Source: Pseudomonadota bacterium
GTDB lineage: Bacteria > Myxococcota_A > Polyangia > GCA-2747355
Assembly (NCBI GenBank): GCA_016711215.1
Contig: JADJTL010000006.1
Span: forward strand, 1 to 64,000
Direction: 5' to 3'
Length of the DNA: 64,000 bases
Below are positions 36,548 to 44,549 of the stretch, piece after piece. The notes below the pieces were generated by a model that saw only the letters and a program-made list of their open reading frames with translations, did not search any database and had not been told where the DNA came from. Both the position numbers and the translations under genes were made by a program. How positions within the stretch are numbered: position 1 is the stretch's first letter; every line of letters starts with the position of its first letter.

Positions 36548-37318
36548 TCAAGTGGGTTCGCGCGGCGGTGTTGGTGACGTGTCGCTGGGCGCGTCGGCCC
36601 TGCTGGCGCCGTCGCGCCCGGGGCGATGGAGGCCGCACTCGCGCTGGTTCGGCTGCTCCCACCACCAACGGCCAGCGCGTTCCTCCTGGCCGGGTGCCAC
36701 CGCGCGCGTACAGGGCGCGCAGCCGATGCTGATGAAGCCACGCGCGTGCAGCTCGTTGAAGGGCACGCCCTGGTCGTGGAGGTAGCGCCAGACCTCGGCC
36801 GTGCTCCAATCGTGCAGCGGCGCGAGCTTATAAAGCGCGTGTTCGGCATCCCAGCTGATCGCCGTGGTCGCCGCCCGGGTCGGGCCCTGGTCCCGGCGCA
36901 GCCCGCACACCCAGGCCGAGAGCCCCTTCAGCGCGCGGCGCAGCGGGCGCACCTTGCGCAGCTCACAGCAGGCGCGGCGCTTCTCGACGCTCTCGTAGAA
37001 GAGGTTGGGGCCGTGCTTGCCGACGAGCGCGGCGAGCTCGCCGGCATCCGGCGCGTGGACCTCGACCGTCAGGGCGTAGTGTCGAAGCGTCTGCTGCATC
37101 AGCGTGTAGGTCTCTTCGAAGAGGCGCCCGGTGTCGAGCGTGAAGATGCGCGGTCGCGGCGTCGCCGACGCCAGCAACGCCGTCAACACCTGGTCCTCCG
37201 GCCCGAAGCTCGTGGCCAGCGCGAAGCCATCGACGCCGAAGGTGTTCAGGGTCCAGGCGAGGGTCGCGGCCGCGTCCTTGCCCGCGAGCTCGGCGCGGTA
37301 TTGATCGAGACGTTCCAT
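36548..37318 (-). CDS. cysH: Phosphoadenylyl/adenylyl-sulfate reductase, 4Fe-4S (APS) type
   Basis: A 256-residue assimilatory reductase of the CysH family. The substrate loop is ALATSFGPEDQVL and the early LDTGRLFEETY. Two Cys pairs (RRACCELRKV and GCAPCTR) are those that bind a 4Fe-4S cluster in APS reductases and are missing from cluster-free PAPS reductases. The catalytic Cys is in ECGLH near the end. So APS is the likely substrate, giving sulfite and AMP with thioredoxin. The start at 37318 (MERLDQYRAEL) begins 120 bp after the Rrf2 gene; two overlapping 10-bp palindromes (ctcgcgcgag, cgagcgctcg) lie in that gap. Confidence 0.93.
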   Translation of the reverse strand: MERLDQYRAELAGKDAAATLAWTLNTFGVDGFALATSFGPEDQVLTALLASATPRPRIFTLDTGRLFEETYTLMQQTLRHYALTVEVHAPDAGELAALVGKHGPNLFYESVEKRRACCELRKVRPLRRALKGLSAWVCGLRRDQGPTRAATTAISWDAEHALYKLAPLHDWSTAEVWRYLHDQGVPFNELHARGFISIGCAPCTRAVAPGQEERAGRWWWEQPNQRECGLHRPGRDGASRADAPSDTSPTPPREPT

Positions 37319-37437
37319 CGTCCTTGCTCTCGCACTCCGCGGCCGGCGCCATATTCGGGGCGTGGGCCAGCGGCTCGTTGGTCTATCGCTCGCGCCGCGG
37401 CATTGGCTCTCGCGCGAGCGCTCGAGGGTGAAGGGCG

Positions 37438-37848
37438 CTAAATATGGTACATCGCGCCATCGCCCACCTCTTCGCGCTCGGCCAGATCGGCGAGCGTGAT
37501 GCTGAAGACGCGGGCGAGCTGGCGGTCGGCTTCCCAAAGGAGGTCTCTCAGCACGCCACGCCCTGCGAGCTTGGGCAGCTCGCGCCGACTGCCCTCGAGC
37601 GCAGCGATGACCTCCCAGGCCGTCGTCTGGGAGGCCGGGCGCGCGAGCTCATAGCCGCCGCCGAGGCCCCGCACGGAGCGTACGACGCCGGCCTTGACCA
37701 GCGCGGCGAAGATCTGCTCGAGGTACTTGAGGGGCACGTTTCGGCGCTCCGCGATCGCTCGCGCCTGGACCAGGCCACCGCCCTGCTGGTGGACGAGGTC
37801 CAGGATCGCCGGGAGCCCATAAAGCGTTTTGGTGGTCAGATGAAACAC
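37438..37848 (-). CDS. Rrf2 family transcriptional regulator, cysteine-free (CymR-like)
   Basis: A 136-residue Rrf2 winged-helix protein: MFHLTTKTLYGLPAILDL, the recognition region IAERRNVPLKYLEQIF, then AGVVRSVRGLGGGYELARP and the dimerisation helix. IscR and NsrR carry three Cys after about residue 90 for an Fe-S cluster. Here that region (SRRELPKLAGRGVLRDLLWEADRQLA) has none, as in CymR, the cysteine-metabolism repressor. It heads the cys operon, so autoregulated control of sulfate assimilation is likely. Confidence 0.9.
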   Translation of the reverse strand: MFHLTTKTLYGLPAILDLVHQQGGGLVQARAIAERRNVPLKYLEQIFAALVKAGVVRSVRGLGGGYELARPASQTTAWEVIAALEGSRRELPKLAGRGVLRDLLWEADRQLARVFSITLADLAEREEVGDGAMYHI

Positions 37849-37867
37849 GGCAATCCCATGGGCGAGC

Positions 37868-37900
37868 TAGACAATGATCTATCTGCGGTCGGGCCGTCAA
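37868..37900 (-). promoter_or_regulatory. Candidate promoter/operator of the cys operon
   Basis: On the minus strand TTGACG (37895-37900, 5/6 to -35 consensus) precedes by 18 bp a weak -10 (CATTGT, 37871-37876). That -10 lies within TAGAtcattgTCTA-type sequence (37868-37881), an inverted TAGA/TCTA with a six-base centre. It ends 20 bp before the regulator start and could be an Rrf2 operator. Confidence 0.35.
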
Positions 37901-37923
37901 GGCCTTCGGGGAGGCGACGTACG

Positions 37924-38292
37924 GTGCTCGTGAGCGCGCTGATGGTTGGGCTGATGGTTGGGCTGATGGTCGATTTGTTGGGCTGTGGGGGCTCCAGGGC
38001 CGTGCTGGAACCCTACGGCTTCAGCGAGCTCGGCCTGCTCGATTTCCAGAGCTACGCCTTCGCGCTGCGCTACACGACGGCTGATGGCTTGCCGATTTCG
38101 GCGGCGGCGATTAGCTGCCGGATCAGCGGCGATGGCGGCGGCGCGCTGCTTCAGCAGCCACTGGCGCAGACCGATAGCGAAGGAATCGTTCGCTTCGCGC
38201 TCGAGACGCGCGGCCCCGCGGTCTTCGCTCTGCGCTGTCGCCCGGTCGGCCACGACCCCTCGGCGCTGTCGTTCCCCGTTCGGGTCAGGTGA
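37924..38292 (+). CDS. Small lipoprotein of unknown function
   Basis: A 122-residue protein from GTG 37924, chosen because GGGGAGG lies nine bases upstream; ATGs at 37840 and 37858 are in frame but lack an SD. The signal segment is VSALMVGLMVGLMVDLLGC with lipobox LLGC, built from a 12-bp repeat and lacking the usual basic n-region. The mature part (FSELGLLDFQSYAFALRYTT, ISAAAISCRISGDGGG, GIVRFALETRGPAVFALRC) alternates strand-like segments and has two Cys, suggesting a small Ig-like sandwich. It is divergent from the Rrf2 gene. Confidence 0.65.
   Translation: MLVSALMVGLMVGLMVDLLGCGGSRAVLEPYGFSELGLLDFQSYAFALRYTTADGLPISAAAISCRISGDGGGALLQQPLAQTDSEGIVRFALETRGPAVFALRCRPVGHDPSALSFPVRVR
37938..37973. 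repeat. 12-bp tandem repeat, 3 units, in a signal peptide
   Basis: Two exact copies of gctgatggttgg and a diverged third encode the repeated Leu-Met-Val-Gly core of the lipoprotein signal. Confidence 0.85.
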
Positions 38293-38379
38293 TAGGGGTG
38301 ACGTGATAGGCTGGGCCACGCTCAGGCGCAGGGCCTTTGCGGCCATGCGAGACCCGCTGGCGGGTCGGGGAGGGTGCGT

Positions 38380-39027
38380 ATGCGCAACATAGTGGTCGGT
38401 CCAATAGTGGTCAGTTCAGTGCTGCTGGTCCTGCCTGTCCTGCTGGTCCTGCCTGTCCTTGGGGCCTGTGACCAGAGCTCCGCGGGCGGGGCGGCGCGCG
38501 AGGCTTCGGTGCGCGATCAATCCGTGCGCGATCAAACGGTCGACCTGGCGCAGCGCGATCTGCGCGTGCTGCAGCTCGGCGACGGTGGCGGCGAGCGACG
38601 CGATGGCGCTGCCGCAGCGCGCCGCGATGGGGCCGCCGACCAGCGCGCGGCCGTGGCCGACGCCGGGCTGCGCCCTGATGCCGGTGCGGCTGATGGCGCT
38701 TCCGTGCCTTGCGGTCATCCGGCGGTGCTGGCGCGCTTCGCCGCCTGCCGTGCGGCCGGCGACGCGGTGAGCTGCGTGCAAGAGGGAGGCAGCTGGACCG
38801 CCGTGGGCGCGGCGAGTACCTTCACCTGCGTCTGCCCGACGGGGCAGGAGAGCTGTGCCTGCCGCCGGTCGACGGACTGCCTCAACGAGATGTGCCTCGG
38901 CAGCTTGGTTACGGGCTGTGCGCAGGCCACCGTGGGGACCTGCGCCGATGAGGCGCCGCTCCTCAACTGCCTCTGCCGGGTCGGGCTTCCGGGCGCTGAC
39001 GGTGGGGTTGCCCTCTGCAACTTCTAG
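38380..39027 (+). CDS. Cysteine-rich lipoprotein of unknown function
   Basis: A 215-residue protein. ATG 38380 is preferred over GTG 38374 because GGGGAGG sits six bases before it. The signal is a duplicated LLVLPV run ending in lipobox VLGAC. A charged stretch follows with repeated VRDQ and RRDGAA elements up to about residue 105. The last 110 residues hold about thirteen Cys (CGHPAVLARFAACRAAGD, FTCVCPTGQESCACRR, CLNEMCLGSLVTGC, NCLCRVGLPG), probably a disulfide-rich outer domain. No family recognised. Confidence 0.75.
   Translation: MRNIVVGPIVVSSVLLVLPVLLVLPVLGACDQSSAGGAAREASVRDQSVRDQTVDLAQRDLRVLQLGDGGGERRDGAAAARRDGAADQRAAVADAGLRPDAGAADGASVPCGHPAVLARFAACRAAGDAVSCVQEGGSWTAVGAASTFTCVCPTGQESCACRRSTDCLNEMCLGSLVTGCAQATVGTCADEAPLLNCLCRVGLPGADGGVALCNF
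38422..38457. repeat. 18-bp duplication in a lipoprotein signal peptide
   Basis: Two adjacent exact copies of ctgctggtcctgcctgtc, adding one LLVLPV block to the hydrophobic core. Confidence 0.9.
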
Positions 39028-39072
39028 GACCGGCCCCCGCGCCGCAGCTCGGACGGCGGGGAGGAGAGGGCG

Positions 39073-39741
39073 GTGCAAGCGGAGTCGGCCGCAATGGAGG
39101 ACGCGGGGCTGAGTGTCGGGGCCGACGGGAGGGCGCGCTGCCGCTGGTGCGCCTCCGCCGCCGACTATCAGGCGTATCACGATCAAGAGTGGGGCTACGC
39201 CGTCAGCGACGACCGGCGGCTCTTTGAGAAGCTCTGCCTGGAGGGCTTTCAGGCCGGGCTGAGCTGGCTGACGATTCTGCGCAAGCGCGAGGCCTTCCGG
39301 CGGGTCTTCCTCGACTTCGACTTCGCGCGCGTCGCGCGCTTTGGCCCGACGGAGGTCGAGGCGCTGCTCCAGGATGCGGCGATCGTGCGGCATCGCGGCA
39401 AGATCGAGGCGACGATCAACAATGCCCGTCGCGCCTGCGACCTGGTTGATGAGCGCGGCTCGCTCGCGGCGTTTATCTGGGCGTTCGAGCCGGATCCGGC
39501 GGCGCGGCCGGAGCGCCTGACCTGGCCCCTGCTGCGGTCGATCAGCAGCTCGAAGGAGTCCAAGGCGCTCGCGCGCGAGCTGAAGCGACGCGGCTGGCGC
39601 TTCGTTGGTCCGACGACGGTCTACGCCTTCATGCAGGCGATGGGGCTGGTCAACGATCATCTCGACGGTTGCGCCTTTCGTCCGCCGGCCGCAGACGCGC
39701 GCGCCGCGCTGCCCGCGCTTCGGACGCGCGAGGCCACATGA
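39073..39741 (+). CDS. tag: DNA-3-methyladenine glycosylase I
   Basis: A 222-residue base-excision repair enzyme removing 3-methyladenine. Family motifs are RCRWC and YHDQEWG near the N-terminus, LFEKLCLEGFQAGLSWLTIL, the Asp/Glu region LSFP-like VFLDFDFARVARF and GPTTVYAFMQAMGLVNDHL. The zinc site uses an N-terminal Cys and His and the late NDHLDGC. The GTG start follows GAGGAGAGGG. Its stop overlaps the next start (ATGA). Confidence 0.94.
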   Translation: MQAESAAMEDAGLSVGADGRARCRWCASAADYQAYHDQEWGYAVSDDRRLFEKLCLEGFQAGLSWLTILRKREAFRRVFLDFDFARVARFGPTEVEALLQDAAIVRHRGKIEATINNARRACDLVDERGSLAAFIWAFEPDPAARPERLTWPLLRSISSSKESKALARELKRRGWRFVGPTTVYAFMQAMGLVNDHLDGCAFRPPAADARAALPALRTREAT

Positions 39742-40298
39742 GCGAGCACAGGTGGTCGACGGCGCCAGCAGGGCCCGAGGCTCGCGCCTCCTCCGAGGTT
39801 AGCCACCGCGTCGAGCGTGCTTGGAGCGGGGGGCCGGCCGGTGTCGCGATCGACTTCACCCTGGCCCGCGTGGACGGGGCGCTCTGTTTGAGGGTGGCCG
39901 CGCCGCTCTCGGGAGTGCCCGCGCCACGGGCGCCGGCCGGACGGCTTTGGCGGCTCTGGGAGCACGAGGTCTTCGAGCTCTTCATTGCCGGCCCCGAGGA
40001 GCAGTACCTCGAGCTCGAGCTCGGCCCCCACGGCCACTACCTGGCGCTGCGGCTCGCTTCGGTGCGCGTCATCGTCGACGCTGAAGTGCCTCTGGCGCAT
40101 CACCGCGCCTGGATCGACGGCGATCGCTGGTACGCCGAGGCAGCGCTGCCCTGGGCCGAGCTACCGCCGGCCCCGCACCGCTTCAATGCCTACGCGATCG
40201 TCGGCCACCCGCTCCGACAACACCTCGCGCTCTTTCCGCTGGAGGGTTCGGAGCCTGACTTCCACCGCCTCGAGTCGTACCGCGCGCTGGCGCTTTGA
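39738..40298 (+). CDS. DOMON-like/UPF0462 protein
   Basis: A 186-residue protein coupled to tag by an ATGA overlap. It has no signal peptide. The pattern LWRLWEHEVFELFI, EEQYLELELGPHGHYLALRL, WYAEAALPWAELP and FNAYAIVGHPLRQHLALFP is that of DOMON-like/CBM9-type beta-sandwich proteins such as the C4orf33 (UPF0462) group. Some relatives bind sugars or heme; no such ligand is evident here. The link to DNA repair is only positional. Confidence 0.75.
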   Translation: MSEHRWSTAPAGPEARASSEVSHRVERAWSGGPAGVAIDFTLARVDGALCLRVAAPLSGVPAPRAPAGRLWRLWEHEVFELFIAGPEEQYLELELGPHGHYLALRLASVRVIVDAEVPLAHHRAWIDGDRWYAEAALPWAELPPAPHRFNAYAIVGHPLRQHLALFPLEGSEPDFHRLESYRALAL

Positions 40299-40344
40299 GC
40301 GCTGGCTGGCTGGCTGGCTGGTGCTGGCGCGGGACCGCGAGGAC

Positions 40345-41046
40345 TCAGGGCGTGCCGTCGGGCAGGGGCTGATGGCCCTGGTAGATCAACAGCCCATCGG
40401 CGGCGAGCGAGCCGCTCGGGGACGCCTTGGCGAAACGGCCGGTGATCAGGTAGCTCTGGCCGCTCGCGAGCGGGTTGCGGCGGCCCGCCGCCTTGGGCTG
40501 ATCCGTGTAGTCGGTCACCATCAGCGACCGATCGCGCGGGCTGTCCTTGCTGTCGGCGAGCCAGAAATACGGTTTGTCGCAGGGACGGCAGCGCGTTCCC
40601 TTGGGGCATGCCGGGCAGCTATAGAGCTCCGTGATGACGCCGCGCACGGTGACGGTCTGGTCGAGGTGGCGCGCCAGTTCGGCGCGCAGCCCCTCGATCG
40701 ACAAGGTGTCGTCGGCGTAGCGGGCGGGCGCGTGATCCTTCTGAAACGACGGGGGGGGCGGCAGCCTCACCTCCGTGCGCGGCAGCTCGGCGCTTTCGAC
40801 CGCCTCGGCCCCCAGCCTCGCGCCTTCCTCGGCGCGCGGGGTGCACGCGGTCAGCAGCAACGTCACCAACAGGGTAGTCACCAGACCGCTGAGGAGGGTC
40901 CCCAGCGCGTCGCCGCCGGAGCCGATGCTGGCCACGCGGGTTTGCCGCGCCGTGGTCGACGTCGCCGGGGATGTCGCCAAGCTCAAAGATGCGGTGCCCC
41001 CCGATGACGTGGTAGGTCCGCGGATACAGCGCAAATGATCCTTCAT
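40345..41046 (-). CDS. Lipoprotein with a predicted OB-fold and Cys cluster
   Basis: A 233-residue protein from ATG 41046 (GAGGTG upstream). The lipobox LLLTAC lies at about residue 68, an unusually long n-region; GTG 40935 would shorten it to about 31. The mature C-terminal domain (TVTVRGVITELYSC ... GQSYLITGRFAKAS) has the strand pattern of an OB-fold (tRNA_anti-like), with SCPACPKGTRCRPCDKPYFWL carrying five Cys that could bind a metal or form disulfides. The role is unknown. It is divergent from the substrate-binding protein gene. Confidence 0.68.
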   Translation of the reverse strand: MKDHLRCIRGPTTSSGGTASLSLATSPATSTTARQTRVASIGSGGDALGTLLSGLVTTLLVTLLLTACTPRAEEGARLGAEAVESAELPRTEVRLPPPPSFQKDHAPARYADDTLSIEGLRAELARHLDQTVTVRGVITELYSCPACPKGTRCRPCDKPYFWLADSKDSPRDRSLMVTDYTDQPKAAGRRNPLASGQSYLITGRFAKASPSGSLAADGLLIYQGHQPLPDGTP

Positions 41047-41112
41047 CGACAACACCTCAACGGTAAGCAGATCTGCGACGAGAGCGTAAAGCTGCGAGTA
41101 ACATACGCTAGG

Positions 41113-42822
41113 GTGGCTCGCAAGTTGCCGGAACGGGCTGGCGGGGTGCGTTTCGCCGCACCAGGCGCGCGTCTGGCCATGGCGTTGGCCGCGGCGGGGT
41201 TGTTCGCCGGGTTGGCCGTGGGCTGCGCTGCAAAGCGGGAGCGCGCCGCGACGACGCGCGGTCGGAGTGTGGCAGGCGTTGCGCCGGATAGTGGGGAGTT
41301 GCTGGCGTTGGGCCTGCCGCAGCTCCCCGCGCAGCTCAATCCGCTGCAAGGCGGCGGCGACCTCTGGGCGTGGCGCATCATGCGCGGCAACGTCGTCGAG
41401 GCCCTCGTCGATCGCGGGGCTGATGGTCGCGCCCTCCCGCGCCTGGCGCGGACGGTCGAGTGGACCGACCAGGGCCGCCGCCTGCGCCTTGGCCTGCGTC
41501 GAGGCGTGCGCTTTCATGACGGCCCGATCCTCAACAGCGCGCACGTCGCTGCGGCGCTCGAGGAGGTCCTGCGGCCGCGATCGGTAAACCCCGCCTTGCG
41601 CCTCGCGCTCGCGGACATCGCGGAGGTAACGACCCCGGCGCCGGACGTGGTCGAGCTGAAGCTGCGGCGCCTCAACTACCAGCTCCCCCTCGCGCTGGCC
41701 GCCGTGCCGATCGTCCGCGCTTGGCGGCCCGTCGAGCGCTCCGCGGCGGGCGCTCAGCCTTTGAGGCCGGTCATCGCGGGCACGGGGCCCTACCTGCTCA
41801 CGCCGGCGCCGGCCCCCGAGCTGCTGGTGCTGCGGCGCTTCGGCCGCTACTGGGGCCCGCCTCCGCCGATCGCGCGCATCGAGCTGCGCGCCGTGCCGGA
41901 TCCGGCGCGCGCGCTTGGCGCGCTGCGCAACGGCGAGATCGATGTCTTGGCCGCTCTGCATCCCGGGTACTACCCGGCCGAGGTCAGCGGGCGACGCTTC
42001 GATCGGCGCTTTCGTCTACGCCGTCTGCGACCCCATCAGCTGCGCGTGCTGTGGTTCAACCTGCGGCGGCGGGTGCTGGACGATCGCCGCGTGCGGCAGG
42101 GGCTGGCCCGGCTCGCCGATGGTGCCGCGCTGGCTGCCACGCTCGGCGGCGAGGTCCAACCCCTGGGTCGCGTGCTCTGGGGGTCTTTTGGTGCGGTCCA
42201 AGGGGCGGTCGGGGGGGCGGCTCGTGCTGCCGGCGTCGCCCGACCTGCCTGGGCGGCGGGCGGCGGCGGGGCGCCGCTGGCCGACGGCGCCGCGCTGCTG
42301 ACCTGGAGCGGATGGCAGCGCAAGGGCGGCGGTTGGCGGCAGCGCGACGGGCGCACCCTGGCGCTGCGTTTGCTCTGCGCGCGCGAGGGGCCGGGCCGCC
42401 ACGAGGCGGAGCAAATAGCGCGACGCCTGCGTGAGGCTGGCGTCGGCGTGAGCGTCGAGCTGGGGGACTTCGGCTTCGTTCGCGTGCAGCTCCAGCGGGG
42501 TAACTTCGACCTGGCGCTGAGTGGACTGACGGTCCCGGAGGGGGACGAGCTTTCGATGTATCTGCGGAGTGATGGCGCGCTGAATTTCGTGCATTACGAG
42601 AATGCCGCCGCGGATGCCCTGCTGGACGCGCTGAGGACCGCGCCCCCGCAGAGTGACCGCAGCGCATGGCAGGTGCGCTTGCTGCAGCTACTGGCCGATG
42701 ACCCGCCCTGGGTGGGGCTCTACGTCGCCCGTGAGCTGAGCGTCGTCAGTCGCCGGGTGGAAGGGTGGCGCGACGATGGGCGCTGGCCGGAGTTTTCGAC
42801 CCTGCGGCTGCGGCCCAACTGA
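41113..42822 (+). CDS. ABC transporter substrate-binding lipoprotein, SBP family 5 (oligopeptide type)
   Basis: A 569-residue lipoprotein with lipobox GLAVGC at about residue 40. Family 5 features are GLPQLPAQLNPLQGGG, NVVEALVDRGADGRALPRLA, FHDGPILNSAHVAAALEEVL, GTGPYLLTPA and NGEIDVLAALHPGY. It would deliver peptides or other solutes to an ABC importer, but no permease or ATPase gene adjoins. I take GTG 41113 as start because an ATG at 41035 overlaps the divergent gene's start. A Gly/Ala-rich insert near residues 370-395 is unusual. Confidence 0.85.
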   Translation: MARKLPERAGGVRFAAPGARLAMALAAAGLFAGLAVGCAAKRERAATTRGRSVAGVAPDSGELLALGLPQLPAQLNPLQGGGDLWAWRIMRGNVVEALVDRGADGRALPRLARTVEWTDQGRRLRLGLRRGVRFHDGPILNSAHVAAALEEVLRPRSVNPALRLALADIAEVTTPAPDVVELKLRRLNYQLPLALAAVPIVRAWRPVERSAAGAQPLRPVIAGTGPYLLTPAPAPELLVLRRFGRYWGPPPPIARIELRAVPDPARALGALRNGEIDVLAALHPGYYPAEVSGRRFDRRFRLRRLRPHQLRVLWFNLRRRVLDDRRVRQGLARLADGAALAATLGGEVQPLGRVLWGSFGAVQGAVGGAARAAGVARPAWAAGGGGAPLADGAALLTWSGWQRKGGGWRQRDGRTLALRLLCAREGPGRHEAEQIARRLREAGVGVSVELGDFGFVRVQLQRGNFDLALSGLTVPEGDELSMYLRSDGALNFVHYENAAADALLDALRTAPPQSDRSAWQVRLLQLLADDPPWVGLYVARELSVVSRRVEGWRDDGRWPEFSTLRLRPN

Positions 42823-42911
42823 GCGGGCGCAGATCCCGGGTCGCGCCGCGCGGCGAGCAAAGATTGCGAAGGATTTGTCGTCAACGCGATCGCCGAGCGA
42901 TAATCACGCCG

Positions 42912-43829
42912 ATGGCTGGCGACGACAACCACGACCTGAGCTGGGAGGACATCACGACGGCCATCTCGGCCGAGCCGCTCCCGCTGACGCCCGCCTCCCG
43001 CGACAAGGCCTGCCTGATCGTGCTCGCCGGCGGTCGTCTGGGCGAAATGGTGCCGATCGGGCCCGGGCTGTCGATCGGTCGCAGCAGCGAGGCCGACTAC
43101 TGCATCCCGGACGATGGGATCTCGCGCATCCATCTGCGCGTCGCGCGTCTGGCAGATGGCACGGTGCACCTCACCGATGCCGAGAGCCGCAACGGCACCT
43201 ACGTCAACGGGCAGCGCATCAAGGAGACCGAGCTCCATGACGGCGATAAGATCTACATCGGCACGCGCGCGATTCTGCGCTTCTCCTATGCCGATCGGCT
43301 CGAGGAAGCGTTTCAGCAGCAGATGTACGACGCGGCGCTGCGCGATGCGCTGACGGGGCTCTTCAATCGGCGCCACCTCCTGACCCAGCTTCAGACGGAG
43401 TTCCAGTTCGTCCAGCGCCACGGTGCCTCGCTGGCGGTGGTGATGTTCGACCTCGACCACTTCAAGCTCGTCAACGACACGCACGGCCACCTGGTCGGAG
43501 ACGCCGTGCTACGTCACTTCGGTGATTTCTTGCGCGGGAGCATTCGCAGCGGCGATTTTGGCGCGCGCTACGGCGGCGAGGAGTTCGTGCTCGTTTGCCG
43601 CGGCATCGGGGCAGAGGGCGGGATGCAGGTCGCCACGCGCTTGCAGCGCCAGTACCGGGAGCTCCAGCCGGTTCCAGACCTGCCCGAGCTGCGGGTCAGC
43701 TTCAGCGCGGGCGTGGCAGGCGCGCCCGATACGCGGATCGCCGAGGCCCAAGCCCTGCTACGGGCGGCCGATCAGGCGCTCTATCAGGCCAAGGACACCG
43801 GACGCGACCGCGTCTGCCTCTTTGAATAG
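42912..43829 (+). CDS. FHA-GGDEF diguanylate cyclase
   Basis: A 305-residue soluble signalling protein. Residues about 35-125 are an FHA domain (SIGRSSEADYCIPDDGISRIH, ESRNGTYVNGQ), which binds phosphothreonine. Residues about 145-300 are GGDEF: ALTGLFNRRHLLTQL, FDLDHFKLVNDTHGH and active-site GARYGGEEF. The RSGD just before it fits the inhibitory I-site RxxD. It would make c-di-GMP under control of a Ser/Thr kinase and feedback by product. The ATG at 42912 starts the conserved part. Confidence 0.93.
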   Translation: MAGDDNHDLSWEDITTAISAEPLPLTPASRDKACLIVLAGGRLGEMVPIGPGLSIGRSSEADYCIPDDGISRIHLRVARLADGTVHLTDAESRNGTYVNGQRIKETELHDGDKIYIGTRAILRFSYADRLEEAFQQQMYDAALRDALTGLFNRRHLLTQLQTEFQFVQRHGASLAVVMFDLDHFKLVNDTHGHLVGDAVLRHFGDFLRGSIRSGDFGARYGGEEFVLVCRGIGAEGGMQVATRLQRQYRELQPVPDLPELRVSFSAGVAGAPDTRIAEAQALLRAADQALYQAKDTGRDRVCLFE

Positions 43830-43880
43830 CGTGCGCGCCGAGCCGAGTGCGCGCCGAGTCGACTGTGCGAGTGATGGCCA

Positions 43881-44534
43881 ATGCGAACGACGCTGCGCGA
43901 AAACGAGCAGGTGCTGCTGGTCACCCGTAAGCATTGGATCGAGCTCGTGCGGCCGGTCCTGGCGCTGGTCGGTGTTGCGGCGCTCGTCGTGCTGATCTGC
44001 TGGGGTGAGGCGCGGCTCGGAGCGGGGGAAGCCGAGGGCAGCGCGCTGGTGATCGGACCCTGGAGCGCCCTGCTGCTCGTCGTGCCCGCGCTCTGGCTCG
44101 GCTGGCGACTGCTGGCCCGCCGCTACGATATCTGGGTCGTGACCGACCGCCGCGTGATCGATGAGGAGGGTGTGATCTCGCTGACGGCGATGGAGAGCCC
44201 GCTCTCGAAGGTCAACAATGTCTCTCTGCAGCAGGGGTTGCTCGGTCGCCTGCTCGGCTACGGCGACGTGCAGATCCAAACCGCGGCGGAGATGGGCGCT
44301 ACGACCTACGCGCGGGTCGCGGCGCCGCGACGCCTGAAGGACGCGATCACCCAAGCCCAGGATCTGCAGCAAGAGCGCGGCGCGGCCCTCCAGGCGCAGC
44401 ACTTCGCACGCGCGGCCGTGCCGGCGGAGGACGCGCTGGGCGCGGACACCCGCAGCTGCCCCTTCTGCGCCGAGGCGATCAAGACCCAGGCGACGATCTG
44501 TCGCTTCTGTCAGCGTGAGCTCCCCGCGGCCTGA
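43881..44534 (+). CDS. PH-domain (bPH/DUF304-like) membrane protein with C-terminal zinc ribbon
   Basis: A 217-residue protein with two transmembrane helices (VRPVLALVGVAALVVLICW and ALLLVVPALWLGWRLLA). A bacterial PH domain follows (YDIWVVTDRRVIDEEGVISL, SPLSKVNNVSLQQGLLGRLLGYGDVQIQT). At the C-terminus a treble-Cys zinc ribbon reads CPFCAEAIKTQATICRFC. Related proteins are linked to membrane stress, but no specific role is shown. Confidence 0.85.
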   Translation: MRTTLRENEQVLLVTRKHWIELVRPVLALVGVAALVVLICWGEARLGAGEAEGSALVIGPWSALLLVVPALWLGWRLLARRYDIWVVTDRRVIDEEGVISLTAMESPLSKVNNVSLQQGLLGRLLGYGDVQIQTAAEMGATTYARVAAPRRLKDAITQAQDLQQERGAALQAQHFARAAVPAEDALGADTRSCPFCAEAIKTQATICRFCQRELPAA

Positions 44535-44549
44535 CGCTGAGGCGCGGGC

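Noticed and set aside
37444..37923. N-terminal extension of the small lipoprotein across the Rrf2 gene
   Set aside because: The extension is antisense of the Rrf2 coding sequence; a GGGGAGG site supports a start at 37924.
40300..40322. Run of gctg tetranucleotides after the DOMON-like gene
   Set aside because: Only about five units in a short spacer; included in the repeat pattern but not as a separate element.
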